Part shown: positions 55,412 through 64,000 of the stretch, in pieces
Numbering within the stretch: the first letter of the stretch is position 1
How the letters are laid out: the number at the start of each line of letters is the position of its first letter
Origin: Campylobacter sp. CNRCH_2014_0184h
GTDB lineage: Bacteria; Campylobacterota; Campylobacteria; Campylobacterales; Campylobacteraceae
Reading direction: 5' to 3'
Assembly (NCBI RefSeq): GCF_025772985.1
Contig: NZ_JAKMTB010000002.1
Coordinates: forward strand, 186,001-250,000
Length of the DNA stretch: 64,000 bases
Translations under genes and position numbers: made by a program
The notes under the pieces: generated by a model
Databases searched by the model: none
Told to the model about the DNA's origin: nothing
The model's input: the letters and a program-made list of their open reading frames with translations, nothing else

Positions 55412-55611
55412 CACTGTCCTTGTGTGTTATTTTCATCTTTGATATCATCATCTACAGGTATAGGAAGCGTATCATCATCTATAATCACATTAGAATCACT
55501 TTGCTCAATTTGAACTTGCTCAGTCTGCACCTCTTTTTTTACGTTTGTATCTTCTTGACTTGAGCAAGCAATAAAAAACAATAATAATACAATCAATAAA
55601 ATCTTTTTCAT
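55411..55611 (-). CDS. Small acidic lipoprotein
   Basis: 66 aa. Signal sequence with lipobox FIACSS (Cys16), then a mature part of about 50 residues rich in Asp, Glu and Val with no predicted fold (VQTEQVQIEQSD, DDDTLPIPVDDDI). Its TGA overlaps the next gene's ATG. Likely an outer- or inner-membrane tethered protein of unknown role. Confidence 0.7.
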   Translation of the reverse strand: MKKILLIVLLLFFIACSSQEDTNVKKEVQTEQVQIEQSDSNVIIDDDTLPIPVDDDIKDENNTQGQ

Positions 55612-56195
55612 TACACCTCCTTTTGATTAATAAAAACAAAATTTGCATCTTGAAGTTTTTTAAAAAAATCTTTATCTTTCCATTCATCGCTTATAGCTTG
55701 TGAAAATTCAATATCTGCCAAATTTATCTTTGGTAAAAACTCACTATAAGCATCTTCTCTAAAACCTTGTGCATAGCCTGTTCTTGTTTCATGCACAATA
55801 ATACTTTTTAAACTAACACCTTGCTCGCCATTGACCATCTTAGTCTTTAAAAGCAAAGTATCTATCAGTACAAAAAATATGCGTACAAAATTTTCTGCAC
55901 TTACATTCACAGGTAAACTTACCCATCTTTGTGAGTGTTTTTTCATATCTTCTAAATAAACTTTATCATCATCTTTAAAAAGCGTAATAGCATGGTCAAA
56001 ACTATCAATAATTTGTTTTATTTCATCTTTTAACAAACCAAAATCATATACCATTCCCGCATTATCAAGGTATTTACTCTCAAGTAAAATTTCTACCTTA
56101 TAAGAGTGGCCATGTATGCTTGTTTTACATCGCTTGGAGCTACAAAATCTAACAATATGAGCATTTTCAAATTCAAATATTTTTCTAATAATCAT
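55611..56195 (-). CDS. queD: 6-carboxytetrahydropterin synthase QueD
   Basis: 194 aa. Converts dihydroneopterin triphosphate to 6-carboxy-tetrahydropterin in queuosine synthesis. Zinc-binding histidines are in FENAHIV and [10 protein letters not shown], the catalytic pair near HGHS, and the E in [11 protein letters not shown] near the end of the active region. It is longer than the 120-140 aa QueD forms, with about 50 extra residues at the C-terminus. It overlaps queE by four bases. Confidence 0.93.
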   Translation of the reverse strand: MIIRKIFEFENAHIVRFCSSKRCKTSIHGHSYKVEILLESKYLDNAGMVYDFGLLKDEIKQIIDSFDHAITLFKDDDKVYLEDMKKHSQRWVSLPVNVSAENFVRIFFVLIDTLLLKTKMVNGEQGVSLKSIIVHETRTGYAQGFREDAYSEFLPKINLADIEFSQAISDEWKDKDFFKKLQDANFVFINQKEV

Positions 56196-56941
56196 ACGCC
56201 TTCTTTATCTCCCCAAATTCTAATATGCAATCTATCGGAGTAATTATATCCATTTTTTATACAAAATTCAGCAACACTTAAGGCGTTTTTGGAAATTTCT
56301 TCTTCATTTGACCCCATAGGCATACAAAAAACATCATTTTTACAAACTTGTAAAATTTCATTAATTTCGCCTAAGGCTTTATTTTCTTGTAAAAAATCCT
56401 TATCCAAAACAAATTTATAAAAACTATCTTTAGCATAACATTTAAAAGCTTTCAAAGCTTTTTCATTAATCCTTTTTTCTTTTTTAACCCCACTATTACT
56501 AAGCTTTACACCCAAAGCAAAATAACATTTTTTATACAAAGGATATTTTTCAAAATCAATTTCAATACTTGCATTGGTTTCAAAATGCACTTTAAAATCA
56601 TTTTCTAAAAGCAAATTAATAAAACACAAAAAATCTTTATTTTGATAATTTAATAAAGGCTCACCACCTGTAATAACAACCATAGCTTTGTGTGAATTTG
56701 CGAGTTTTACAACCTCATCAAAAAGTTCTTTTGCTTTATATGATTGATAACAAGCTTTAAATTCTTGAGTAAAAACCGCTCTAATGGTATCACACCCTAA
56801 AAGTATTTTAGAGTTTTGTTCTTTTTTCACCCCAAAGCCAATACAATTAAAATTGCACCCGGCAAATCTAACAAAAACAGCCAAATTTCCGCTATATTTT
56901 CCCTCACCTTGCAAGCTTAAAAAAGTTTCAACAACTTCCAT
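56192..56941 (-). CDS. queE: 7-carboxy-7-deazaguanine synthase QueE
   Basis: 249 aa radical SAM enzyme that forms the deazaguanine ring. The fold is recognised from [35 protein letters not shown] and the C-terminal [12 protein letters not shown]. The cluster motif is unusual: C29-x3-C33-x16-C50 rather than the common CxxxCxxC. It lies between moaA and queD and overlaps both at the ends. Product feeds the queuosine pathway that ends with queH. Confidence 0.9.
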   Translation of the reverse strand: MEVVETFLSLQGEGKYSGNLAVFVRFAGCNFNCIGFGVKKEQNSKILLGCDTIRAVFTQEFKACYQSYKAKELFDEVVKLANSHKAMVVITGGEPLLNYQNKDFLCFINLLLENDFKVHFETNASIEIDFEKYPLYKKCYFALGVKLSNSGVKKEKRINEKALKAFKCYAKDSFYKFVLDKDFLQENKALGEINEILQVCKNDVFCMPMGSNEEEISKNALSVAEFCIKNGYNYSDRLHIRIWGDKEGV

Positions 56942-57909
56942 TATCCACCTGTTTGATAAAAGGCTCTTGTAGAACTTTGATTGGCTTCATTTTCTGCCCA
57001 TCTATTTTTTTCTGATTTATTTTTTATCACGGTTTTTAAAACCTCACAAGCACCTGCTATGTCTTTATTACGTATAGCCTTTTTAATGCTTAAAGCTTCA
57101 TCATAATATAAACAAGGTATTAAAAGCCCTTCAGCTGAAAGTCTTATACGGTTACAACTATCACAAAAATCATGGCTATGTGGATCAATAATGCCAAACT
57201 CATACCCATCTTCAAGCTCATAAATAGTCGCAGGCGCGTTAGGGGTTTTTTGTCCTTCTTTAAAAGAATATTTTTGAGCAATAATATTTAAAATTTCTGC
57301 TGATTTTAAGCCTTTTAAATCCCCATAAGCATGATAATTTTCCATAAATTCTATAAAGCGAATTTGGCTTTTGCGTGCTTTGGCAAATTCTAAAAGATCG
57401 ATAAATTCACTATCATTAATCCCTTTAAGAGCTACGGTGTTAAATTTAATATTAAAGCCTAATTCTAAAGCCTCATTAATACCATTTAATACATCTTTAA
57501 GTATATTTTTTTGGGCTAACTTAAAAGCCACTTCTTCTTTTAAGGTATCTAAAGAGATATTAATTCTTTTTAAACCTGCCTGTCTTAAATCTTTTGCTTG
57601 TTGTTTTAACAAAGAAGCATTAGTAGTAAGTGCTAAGTCTATATCCTGCTTATACTCACTAATCATAGCAATAAATTTATGCAAATCTTTTCTTACTAAA
57701 GGCTCACCGCCTGTAATACGAATTTTCTTAACCCCTTCATCAATGCAAACTTTAACAAACATAAAAAGTTCTTCAAATGATAAAAGATTTTCCTTAGCAC
57801 TCCATTCAAATGGAGTTTTTGGCATACAATAAAGGCAACGAAAATTACATCTTTGTGTTACTGAAATTCTTAAATAATCTATCACTCTTCCATAACTATC
57901 TACCAACAT
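56941..57909 (-). CDS. moaA: GTP 3',8-cyclase MoaA
   Basis: 322 aa radical SAM enzyme, first step of molybdopterin synthesis. Both clusters are intact: N-terminal CNFRCLYC (C-x3-C-x2-C) and C-terminal C-x2-C-x13-C in [18 protein letters not shown]. The last residues end in GG, needed for activity. ATG 57909 is chosen with AAAGG before it. Overlaps queE by one base. Molybdoenzymes of Campylobacter respiration depend on it. Confidence 0.96.
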   Translation of the reverse strand: MLVDSYGRVIDYLRISVTQRCNFRCLYCMPKTPFEWSAKENLLSFEELFMFVKVCIDEGVKKIRITGGEPLVRKDLHKFIAMISEYKQDIDLALTTNASLLKQQAKDLRQAGLKRINISLDTLKEEVAFKLAQKNILKDVLNGINEALELGFNIKFNTVALKGINDSEFIDLLEFAKARKSQIRFIEFMENYHAYGDLKGLKSAEILNIIAQKYSFKEGQKTPNAPATIYELEDGYEFGIIDPHSHDFCDSCNRIRLSAEGLLIPCLYYDEALSIKKAIRNKDIAGACEVLKTVIKNKSEKNRWAENEANQSSTRAFYQTGG

Positions 57910-57918
57910 CAAAGGCCT

Positions 57919-58440
57919 TTATAATAATTTATTAAATTTCAAAATAAGCTCAACTCTACCCATACCTATACGCAAATCTTTGGCAATTTGCTCAATGGAT
58001 TTTTTTTGATTAAAAAGCTCTATTACCTTTTGTTCTTCATTATCATAGCTTGGGCTTAATTTTGTAATACTTTGGGTTTTTTGTTCTAAATTTAATAAAC
58101 GATTTTTTTGCTCACTTTGAAATTCTTCAATCACCTCTTCTACTTCTTTTAAAGCACTTAAAATAGGAAGGATATTTTGATTAATTTTTTGTTCCAATAC
58201 CTGCAAAAGTTCTTCTTTTAGCTCTTCTTTAATGGCTTCAGTATCTATTTCTTCTTTTTCTTGTTCTTGTTCATCTAAACTTTCTTTTTTTAAATAATGA
58301 TATTGCTTGTTTAAATCTTCTATCATCTTACCAAGCTCGTTAATCTTAGCAATACTTTCTTTTTCTTTTATCATCATATAAGCAAACATAGCAAAAATTA
58401 ATAAAGCTACCACAAGCCACAATAATAAATCACTACCCAT
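57919..58440 (-). CDS. Membrane-anchored coiled-coil protein with C-terminal helix-turn-helix
   Basis: 173 aa. One N-terminal membrane helix (residues 4-24), a long charged coiled coil (about 28-130, Glu/Lys/Gln rich), and a C-terminal segment EEQKVIELFNQKKSIEQIAKDLRIGMGRVELILKFNKLL, which reads like a sigma-region-4 or homeodomain-like helix-turn-helix (DUF6115-like). Overlaps the neighbour at 58433. Function unknown. A membrane-held putative DNA-binding helix is unusual but recurs in epsilonproteobacteria. Confidence 0.7.
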   Translation of the reverse strand: MGSDLLLWLVVALLIFAMFAYMMIKEKESIAKINELGKMIEDLNKQYHYLKKESLDEQEQEKEEIDTEAIKEELKEELLQVLEQKINQNILPILSALKEVEEVIEEFQSEQKNRLLNLEQKTQSITKLSPSYDNEEQKVIELFNQKKSIEQIAKDLRIGMGRVELILKFNKLL

Positions 58441-58936
58441 TTTCTTGCTCCTTTAAAATCTTAATCATCGCTCTTTGCATATTTGCCACAAAATTATCAT
58501 ATACAAGCTCATCTTCTGCTTTTATTTGTGTGATTTTTGCCTCATTTTCATTTAAAGCTTTAAAAAAAATACTAATTTTTTGACCATTTAACTCAAATCT
58601 TGCATAATATTCCTCATCTTGAGTCAAACACTTTTCTTTAAATTGAATGTGTGCAAAATTTACACCTACCACAAAAGCTTTATATTTTAAATCTGTAAAT
58701 AATTTTGTTTTATTGATATCATTTTTTATCAAATACAATTCTTGTTTTAAATCCATAAGCAAATCAAAAATCAACTGCTCACCTTCGCTAAATTCCACTC
58801 TTGAGGCAAGCTTTTTCCATTTACTTAAATTGACATAATTATTACTTGAAAGATATTCTTGTAAAAACTCTTCATATCTTTCTTTGCTCTCTTCAAACTC
58901 AAGCTCTAACGAGCTTTTAAAAAATTTTATCTCCAT
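58433..58936 (-). CDS. Uncharacterised soluble protein
   Basis: 167 aa. No signal peptide or membrane segment. Begins EIKFFKSSLELEFEESKERY with a helical N-terminal half; the C-terminal half has short beta strands (EYYARFELNGQKISIFFKAL, AKITQIKAEDELVY), perhaps a PilZ-like small beta domain, which I cannot confirm. Overlaps ubiA by ten bases and the coiled-coil protein gene by eight, so it is made in the same unit. I recall an equivalent gene pair in C. jejuni. Confidence 0.7.
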   Translation of the reverse strand: MEIKFFKSSLELEFEESKERYEEFLQEYLSSNNYVNLSKWKKLASRVEFSEGEQLIFDLLMDLKQELYLIKNDINKTKLFTDLKYKAFVVGVNFAHIQFKEKCLTQDEEYYARFELNGQKISIFFKALNENEAKITQIKAEDELVYDNFVANMQRAMIKILKEQENG

Positions 58937-59802
58937 AAAAGATCAACCCAAATAAATATAAAAAACACTATACTTAAATATCCATTTAAAGTAAAAAATG
59001 CTTTATCAATTTTTGCAAAATTCTTTCTAACTATGCGGTGCTCAAAAAATAAAATAATCGCACTAATTATCACGCCTAAAAAGGCAATATTTCCCGTTGG
59101 AGCCACCCAAACAAATAAAAGCCAAAAAAGTACTGCTAAAACATGACAAAACGCTGAGATAAATAAGGTTGCTTCGAGTCCAAATTTAGCAGGTATAGAG
59201 TGCAAGCCTGTTTTTTTATCATATTCCATATCTTGCAAAGCATAAAGCAAATCAAAACCAGCTGTCCAAAAAGTAACACCCAAACACAAAATCACACTAT
59301 AAATTTCAATACTTCCCAAAACTACAATGCTACCTGCAATAGGAGCAAGCCCTAAGCAAAATCCTAATACTAAATGTGCTAGGGATGAAAATCTTTTAAA
59401 AGCTGAATAAATAGCTAAAATAAATAATACCGGCAAAGAAAGAGCAAAAGCTAGTTTGTTAATAAAATAACTTGCCAAAACAAAAACAATAGCATTTAAA
59501 ATAATAAAAAGTAAAATACTAGTTTTACCTATACGCCCATCGATATTAGGTCTATTTGCACACCTTGGATTATTTTTATCAATATCCTCATCCATCAAAC
59601 GATTAATCGCCATTGCAAAATTTCTTGCACTCACTGCACAAATAACACCCAAAAATAAAGCCTTAAAGCCAAACCAAGTGCTATCATTTAAAATAACAGA
59701 AGCCACAATCATTGAAGTGAATAAAAAAGGTAAAGCAAAAATAGAATGCTTAAAAACTATCAAGTCTAAAATATCTTTCAATTTTTCTTTTAATATAGGC
59801 AT
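58927..59802 (-). CDS. UbiA-family prenyltransferase (probable MqnP of the futalosine menaquinone pathway)
   Basis: 291 aa with eight to nine membrane helices. The first Asp-rich motif is NRLMDEDIDKNNPRCANRP and the second is LLYALQDMEYDKKTGLHSIPAKFG. Both resemble UbiA. Because Campylobacter makes menaquinone through futalosine, the partner is more likely MqnP, which prenylates 6-hydroxy-2-naphthoate-type precursors; substrate is inference. First gene of the unit that runs through moaA, queE and queD. Confidence 0.85.
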   Translation of the reverse strand: MPILKEKLKDILDLIVFKHSIFALPFLFTSMIVASVILNDSTWFGFKALFLGVICAVSARNFAMAINRLMDEDIDKNNPRCANRPNIDGRIGKTSILLFIILNAIVFVLASYFINKLAFALSLPVLFILAIYSAFKRFSSLAHLVLGFCLGLAPIAGSIVVLGSIEIYSVILCLGVTFWTAGFDLLYALQDMEYDKKTGLHSIPAKFGLEATLFISAFCHVLAVLFWLLFVWVAPTGNIAFLGVIISAIILFFEHRIVRKNFAKIDKAFFTLNGYLSIVFFIFIWVDLLWR

Positions 59803-59839
59803 TTTTTCTCTTTATAATATATTTTTGTTATGATTTTAC

Positions 59840-59845
59840 TAAAAT
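59840..59845 (+). promoter_or_regulatory. Probable -10 box before miaA
   Basis: TAAAAT lies 26 bases before the miaA ATG, within TTTTACTAAAATAA. The gap to ubiA is only 69 bases and must also hold the ubiA promoter. Confidence 0.35.
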
Positions 59846-59871
59846 AATTTTAAATTTAGGATATTTTTACG

Positions 59872-60747
59872 ATGTTTTTTGAATTTGCACTCATTGGAAC
59901 TACCGCAAGTGGCAAAACAGAACTTGCTAATAAACTAGCTTATGAATTTAACGCAAGTATTTTAAGCCTTGATAGTCTTTGCGTGTATAAACAAATCAAC
60001 ATCGCTTCAGCCAAAACAGAGCAAAAAACCTTAGACGAGCTTGATTATTTTGGCATAAATTTATTAAATGTCAATGAGCATTTTAACATCGCTTTGTTTT
60101 TTGAAGAATACAAAAAAGCAAAAGCTTTTGCCCAAAAAAATAATCAAATGCTTATTATCACAGGTGGAACTAGCTTTTATTTAAAAGCTTTAATGGATGG
60201 CTTGAGTGAAAATTTTAAAGAAAGTCAAAGCGCACTAAGTAACGATGAAATTTATCATTTAATGACAAAAATTGATCCACAAGCAAAAATAGAAAAAAAC
60301 GATACTTATCGTTTGAAAAAATGGCTTGGAATTTATGAGCAAACTAATAAAACTCCAAGTGAAGTTTTAAAAGAAACCAAACAAGAAGCTTTGATTAAAA
60401 AACTTGATATTTTTGAAATTTCTTGGCAAAAAGATCTTTTAGAAAAACGCATTATTAAGCGCACTAAAAATATGCTAAATGAGGGTTTAGTAGATGAGGC
60501 TAAAATGCTATTTGATAATTATGATCATAATTTAAAAGCACTAAATTCCATAGGTTTAAAAGAATGCAAAGAGTTTTTAGATAAAAAAATAAATTTAAAT
60601 GAGCTTGAAGAGCTCATCGTCATTCACACAAGACAACTTGCTAAAAGACAAAGAACTTTTAATAAAAAATTCAATAAAGAAATTTTAGATTTTCAAAACG
60701 CTTATGAAAATTTAAAAGCTTATATTTTAAAAAAATATCAAGGCTGA
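59872..60747 (+). CDS. miaA: tRNA dimethylallyltransferase MiaA
   Basis: 291 aa. It puts the isoprenyl group on adenosine 37 of tRNAs that read U-starting codons. N-terminal P-loop [31 protein letters not shown], the [17 protein letters not shown] segment and a C-terminal [15 protein letters not shown] that contacts tRNA. Overlaps the convergent pflA by ten bases at the 3' ends. Confidence 0.96.
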   Translation: MFFEFALIGTTASGKTELANKLAYEFNASILSLDSLCVYKQINIASAKTEQKTLDELDYFGINLLNVNEHFNIALFFEEYKKAKAFAQKNNQMLIITGGTSFYLKALMDGLSENFKESQSALSNDEIYHLMTKIDPQAKIEKNDTYRLKKWLGIYEQTNKTPSEVLKETKQEALIKKLDIFEISWQKDLLEKRIIKRTKNMLNEGLVDEAKMLFDNYDHNLKALNSIGLKECKEFLDKKINLNELEELIVIHTRQLAKRQRTFNKKFNKEILDFQNAYENLKAYILKKYQG

Positions 60748-63101
60748 GTATTTAAGACATTTAATTTATCTTTACATAAATTTTGCCAATTGCTTGTTGC
60801 ATTAATATCTATACAATTTTGCAAACTTTGCTTTTGATTTTGTACATCTTTTAAATCTTCATAAATATTACTTTGCATATAAAAAGCTCTTGCGCGCTCA
60901 TCATCTTTTAAAGGATTAGCAAGTAAGTCTTTAAACAAAGTTAAGGCTTGTTGGGCTTGATTGTTTTGTTTTAAGGCTTTGATATAGATAAATTCTAAAT
61001 CAGGACTAAAAAGATTCACCCCTTTTAAATTTTGATAGTCAATAGCCTTTGGAGCATAAGTTAAAATGCTGGTTAGAAAATTATTTTTTTCACAATAACG
61101 CAAAAACTCATAATATAATTCCACCATACGATAATTCATAGGAAATTGCTCTAATTTTTGCAAAGTTCTTATCATAGCATTATAATCTTGCAATCTAAGC
61201 TCAGCAAAAAATTTAATATAATTTGCTTCAAATTTTTCATTATCACTAATAATCGTTCTTGTGTTTAAAATATCATTAATTGTTTTTATAACAAAGCTAT
61301 AACGCTTATCTTTAAGAGCTAAATCAGCACTTTGAAGCTTATAAAAAATAATATCATCATTTTCATTTTCCACTATGTATTTTTTAGCTTCTTCTATGCG
61401 CGTTGTGCGTTTAAAACATTCAAGCATTTGCTTTTTATTTTGTATTTTGCCTCCTATATTATAAGCTTTAAAATCATCATATATTTTAATAGCAGCCAAA
61501 CACTCATCATTTTTTAATCTTTGCTCTAAAACCAAAATAGCAGCTTGTTCTAAAAGATTTTTTACTTCTTTATTGGAGTATTTTTCAATGTCTTTTTGAT
61601 AACTTATAACCTTTTCATAATTTTTTTCTTGAAAATATAATTTGACATTATCAAACAGCGCCTTACTAGAAATTTCTCCAGCGTATTTTTTCATAATTTC
61701 TTCATATTTTTGATGCAAAAAACTTGCATTAGCATCTTTTAAATATAAAAAGTTTTTATCTTGTGCTTCTTTAATTAAACTCACATATTCACCCAAAGGA
61801 AAATCTTCTGCATAAAGATCTAAATATTTTTGAGCTTTAATATGCTCATTTGCATTTAATAAAGACAAGGCAAGATCTTTTAATACTCTTTCATATTCTT
61901 TATCTACCTTGGTTAAATGCGTAAAAATATACTCATAAATTTTAGAACTTAAACCATAAACCCTATTATTAGCAAAAGCTTTTGCTAATAATAAAGAATT
62001 TTCTAAATCGCTCATGAAAAATTCAGGGTTTGATTCTAAAATTTTATTTGCTAATTCTTTGGCTTCTTTTATATTTTTTGCCTCTAGATGATTTTTTGAT
62101 AAAAATAAAGCAGCTCTACTGGCTAAATCTGCATTTGGGGTAGAATAATATACATCTTGATAAATATTATTTGCGGTATTTTTTTTACCCAAATGATACA
62201 AATAATCTGCATAATCAAGTAAAGCCATTATAGTATATTTATCACCTTTGTGTTCAGTATTTAAAGTATCTATAATATATTCAACATTAGATCTTTGCGA
62301 TAAACCCATATAAACTCTCATCATAATATACATCACTTCTGTATAATCTTTATCGTTAATATAAGTTCTTACCCATCTTTTAGCATCATCTAACATTTGC
62401 TCTAAAATTACTTGGTCTTTATCAAGTTCATAGGTGTATAGTTTATTTTGAGCTCTTAATTTATAAAGCTCAAATTCATTCATAAATACACTACCCTGAT
62501 AACGCTTAATAGCGCTAGTTGCATCCCTTAAAACCTGATCATATTTTTTTGCTTCATATTCTTGTTTTATACTAAAATAAGCGTTAAAATCTGCACTTTT
62601 TGAAGTTTCCATAGGATTAGAATTTAAATCTAATGCTCCAATATAAGGCATTAATGCATCATCAAAATAAATATCAAAATCAAGCCCATCGCTAGGTTTA
62701 TAATACCTTAAATCTTTGGTAAAAATAAATACAAAATGCTTAGAAGCATCTTCACTTTGACTTTGAATTTCTTTAGCATTAAAAATATCTTGAGAATAAT
62801 TAAACATCTTAGCTAAAATTTTAGGATAGATTTTGATTGTCAAAAAAGTTTGGTGCTTTTCAAAATAAATCGTAAAATCATCAAATTCTTTATTTTGAAA
62901 CTGCATATTGCTAACACCTAAAACATTGCACTCAAAATGGGTTTTTTCAAATTCAAAAACACTTTTGCAAGTAAAATCCTTATCATCTTTTAAATGCAAA
63001 AGCGTAAAAGGGCGTTTATGCTCTTCTCCTTTATTAACAATAATTTCAAAAGAAAATGTATAAGTTATACTTAATAAAAATAAAAATAAAACCCTTATCA
63101 T
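60738..63101 (-). CDS. pflA: Paralysed flagellum protein PflA (periplasmic TPR scaffold)
   Basis: 787 aa, the size of C. jejuni PflA. Signal peptide at residues 1-17 ([10 protein letters not shown]). A beta-rich N-terminal domain (about 18-150) is followed by helical tetratricopeptide-type repeats, with [36 protein letters not shown] and repeated A-x3-Y patterns through the C-terminus. PflA is part of the periplasmic disk that holds extra stators around the flagellar motor; loss leaves a paralysed flagellum. No ribosome site precedes the ATG, and the -10 box lies eight bases before it. Adjacent to nuoN, as I recall for C. jejuni. Confidence 0.92.
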   Translation of the reverse strand: MIRVLFLFLLSITYTFSFEIIVNKGEEHKRPFTLLHLKDDKDFTCKSVFEFEKTHFECNVLGVSNMQFQNKEFDDFTIYFEKHQTFLTIKIYPKILAKMFNYSQDIFNAKEIQSQSEDASKHFVFIFTKDLRYYKPSDGLDFDIYFDDALMPYIGALDLNSNPMETSKSADFNAYFSIKQEYEAKKYDQVLRDATSAIKRYQGSVFMNEFELYKLRAQNKLYTYELDKDQVILEQMLDDAKRWVRTYINDKDYTEVMYIMMRVYMGLSQRSNVEYIIDTLNTEHKGDKYTIMALLDYADYLYHLGKKNTANNIYQDVYYSTPNADLASRAALFLSKNHLEAKNIKEAKELANKILESNPEFFMSDLENSLLLAKAFANNRVYGLSSKIYEYIFTHLTKVDKEYERVLKDLALSLLNANEHIKAQKYLDLYAEDFPLGEYVSLIKEAQDKNFLYLKDANASFLHQKYEEIMKKYAGEISSKALFDNVKLYFQEKNYEKVISYQKDIEKYSNKEVKNLLEQAAILVLEQRLKNDECLAAIKIYDDFKAYNIGGKIQNKKQMLECFKRTTRIEEAKKYIVENENDDIIFYKLQSADLALKDKRYSFVIKTINDILNTRTIISDNEKFEANYIKFFAELRLQDYNAMIRTLQKLEQFPMNYRMVELYYEFLRYCEKNNFLTSILTYAPKAIDYQNLKGVNLFSPDLEFIYIKALKQNNQAQQALTLFKDLLANPLKDDERARAFYMQSNIYEDLKDVQNQKQSLQNCIDINATSNWQNLCKDKLNVLNTQP

Positions 63102-63108
63102 AAGCGTG

Positions 63109-63114
63109 ATTATA
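63109..63114 (-). promoter_or_regulatory. Extended -10 box immediately before pflA
   Basis: The minus strand reads TTGCTATAATCACGCTTATG, with TG-C-TATAAT. The last T of the box is eight bases from the pflA ATG, so a transcript from it would begin at or within one or two bases of the start codon. Confidence 0.6.
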
Positions 63115-63125
63115 GCAATATTATT

Positions 63126-64000
63126 TTACAAAAGCAAAAACACGCAAGAAACACTTCCAATCAAACACAAGCATAAAATAATCTTTTGTTTTACATCTAA
63201 GTTTGCACTTTCTATGATTTGAGCCTTTTTGAAAAAAACATAAATTAAAATTTTTAAATAAGCATAAAGCATAATCATAGAACTTAAAGCTATAGCAAAT
63301 ACAAGTACATAATAGCCTGAGTTTAAAATAGAAGCTAAAATTAAAATTTTACCCCAAAAAATACCAAAAGGCGGAATACCTGCTATACACAAAATGAATA
63401 TAGCTAGCATTATAGACAACACTGGTCTTTGATCAAACAAACCTGAAAAACTCTCAAATGAACTTTTTTGAAATAAACTCAATATTAAAAAAATTCCATA
63501 ATTTGCAAAAGCAAAAGATATCCAATACACAAACAAAGCAAAAATTGAAAGCAAATAAGAAGTCCCATCTCCTTGAGAACTCACACTCATACTAGAAACA
63601 ATAACTGCTAATATAAAAGAAGAATGAGTAATAGAACTATATGCTAGCATTTTTTTCACATCTTTTTGGATTAAAGCTACTATACTTACAACAAGCATAG
63701 AAAAAATTGCTAGTAATGCTACTATGTATTCAAATTTTACTCCACCGCCTAAAGCAGAAAAAATTCTTAAAACTACTATTATCATAGCTATTTTTGGTAC
63801 TATAGATATAAATGCTATAAAATTTGTATGCACTCCACAATACACATCTTTTAACCAAAAATGAAAAGGTGCAATAGAAAGTTTTACTCCAACAATAACT
63901 AAAAACATTACCCCAGCACAAAGCAAGATAGGATCTGAAATATATTCAGAATGCAATAGATTATCTAAATCCAAAGATTTTGTTTTTAAATATACAAAAG
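63126..64000 (-). CDS. nuoN: NADH-quinone oxidoreductase subunit N (C-terminal part; gene runs off the window)
   Basis: About 291 codons are seen, open to the window edge; the start lies beyond. NuoN is one of the three antiporter-like proton channels in respiratory complex I. Seven or more helices are visible with the family lysine helix GVKLSIAPFHFWLKDVYCG, the KKMLAYSSITHSSFIL stretch that marks helix 8-type lysine, and GIPPFGIFWGKI. The order next to pflA is what I recall from C. jejuni, where nuoN ends the nuo operon. Confidence 0.93.
   Translation of the reverse strand, partial: FVYLKTKSLDLDNLLHSEYISDPILLCAGVMFLVIVGVKLSIAPFHFWLKDVYCGVHTNFIAFISIVPKIAMIIVVLRIFSALGGGVKFEYIVALLAIFSMLVVSIVALIQKDVKKMLAYSSITHSSFILAVIVSSMSVSSQGDGTSYLLSIFALFVYWISFAFANYGIFLILSLFQKSSFESFSGLFDQRPVLSIMLAIFILCIAGIPPFGIFWGKILILASILNSGYYVLVFAIALSSMIMLYAYLKILIYVFFKKAQIIESANLDVKQKIILCLCLIGSVSCVFLLL

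Noticed and set aside
57371..57832. 153-codon plus-strand frame inside moaA
   Set aside because: Fully antisense to a conserved gene, with no ribosome site or family resemblance.
1..64000. CRISPR arrays, insertion sequences, phage genes, tRNA or rRNA genes, and poly-G phase-variable tracts
   Set aside because: None seen on reading; intergenic gaps are short and no regular spaced repeats, transposase genes or tracts of eight or more G or C were noticed. A tRNA search program would be the decisive check.

Overview
The window is AT-rich chromosomal DNA from an epsilonproteobacterium. Gene content and order point to Campylobacter, most likely a thermotolerant species of the C. lari group. Supporting signs are the CheA kinase fused to a receiver domain next to CheV and CheW, the flagellar-motor protein PflA beside nuoN, a cdtABC toxin operon, BioC/BioG biotin synthesis, and blocks whose order I recall from C. 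jejuni (fliF-hisC-pheA-lysA-pth-rplY; trxB-trxA-yraN-hom; moaA-queE-queD; fabZ-lpxA-clpX-mreB-mreC). Species assignment is inference. Genes are packed tightly, no gap exceeds 300 bases (the longest is about 175), and I saw no tRNA, rRNA, CRISPR array, insertion sequence or long poly-G tract.

Region by region. 1-8.3 kb (minus strand): start of fliG, fliF, hisC, pheA, a HAD hydrolase, lysA, an LptG-like permease, pth and rplY, read from a promoter before rplY. 8.3-16 kb (minus): lpxB, greA, an LpxH-like phosphoesterase, cheV-cheA-cheW, serB and tal. 16-18 kb: an accessory two-gene cassette, an SMC/AAA-type ATPase followed by a small protein with a PD-(D/E)XK-like signature, joined without a gap to the start codon of lpxB. 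18.2-20.4 kb: cdtA-cdtB-cdtC, with CdtB catalytic residues intact. 20.5-23.1 kb (plus): surE, a TcdA-like E1 enzyme, a GNAT acetyltransferase and an OXA-type beta-lactamase in one overlapping operon.

23.1-28.2 kb: biotin genes, with bioF-bioG-bioC headed by a secreted Sel1-repeat protein on the minus strand, divergent bioA, and convergent bioD. 28.2-34.9 kb: a paired SMR transporter, a periplasmic Ntn-type asparaginase, a short YrdC protein, carB and an exported catalase-like haem protein. 34.9-40.9 kb (minus): fabZ-lpxA-clpX-mreB-mreC, and a tautomerase-bcp-queH operon. 41-44.1 kb (plus): ilvE, an SPFH-domain protein and two DUF2393 proteins.

44.1-59.8 kb (minus): purF, dapB, a small PepSY-like exported protein with a DccR-type promoter motif, trxB, trxA, yraN, hom, an aminotransferase, a secreted protein, a RodZ-like membrane protein, two methyltransferase genes, rpmE, rsmE, small membrane proteins, queD, queE, moaA, two unknown proteins and a UbiA-type prenyltransferase. 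59.9-64 kb: miaA (plus), then pflA and the end of nuoN (minus).

Functionally the window combines motility and chemotaxis, lipid A and cell shape (lpxA, lpxB, LpxH-like, LptG-like, mreB, mreC, RodZ-like), queuosine (queD, queE, queH) and biotin synthesis, with three accessory insertions: the ATPase/nuclease cassette, the CDT operon and the OXA gene. The most novel-looking element is the ATPase/nuclease cassette. The best-supported regulatory observation is the TTCAC-N6-TTCAC motif before the PepSY-like gene.
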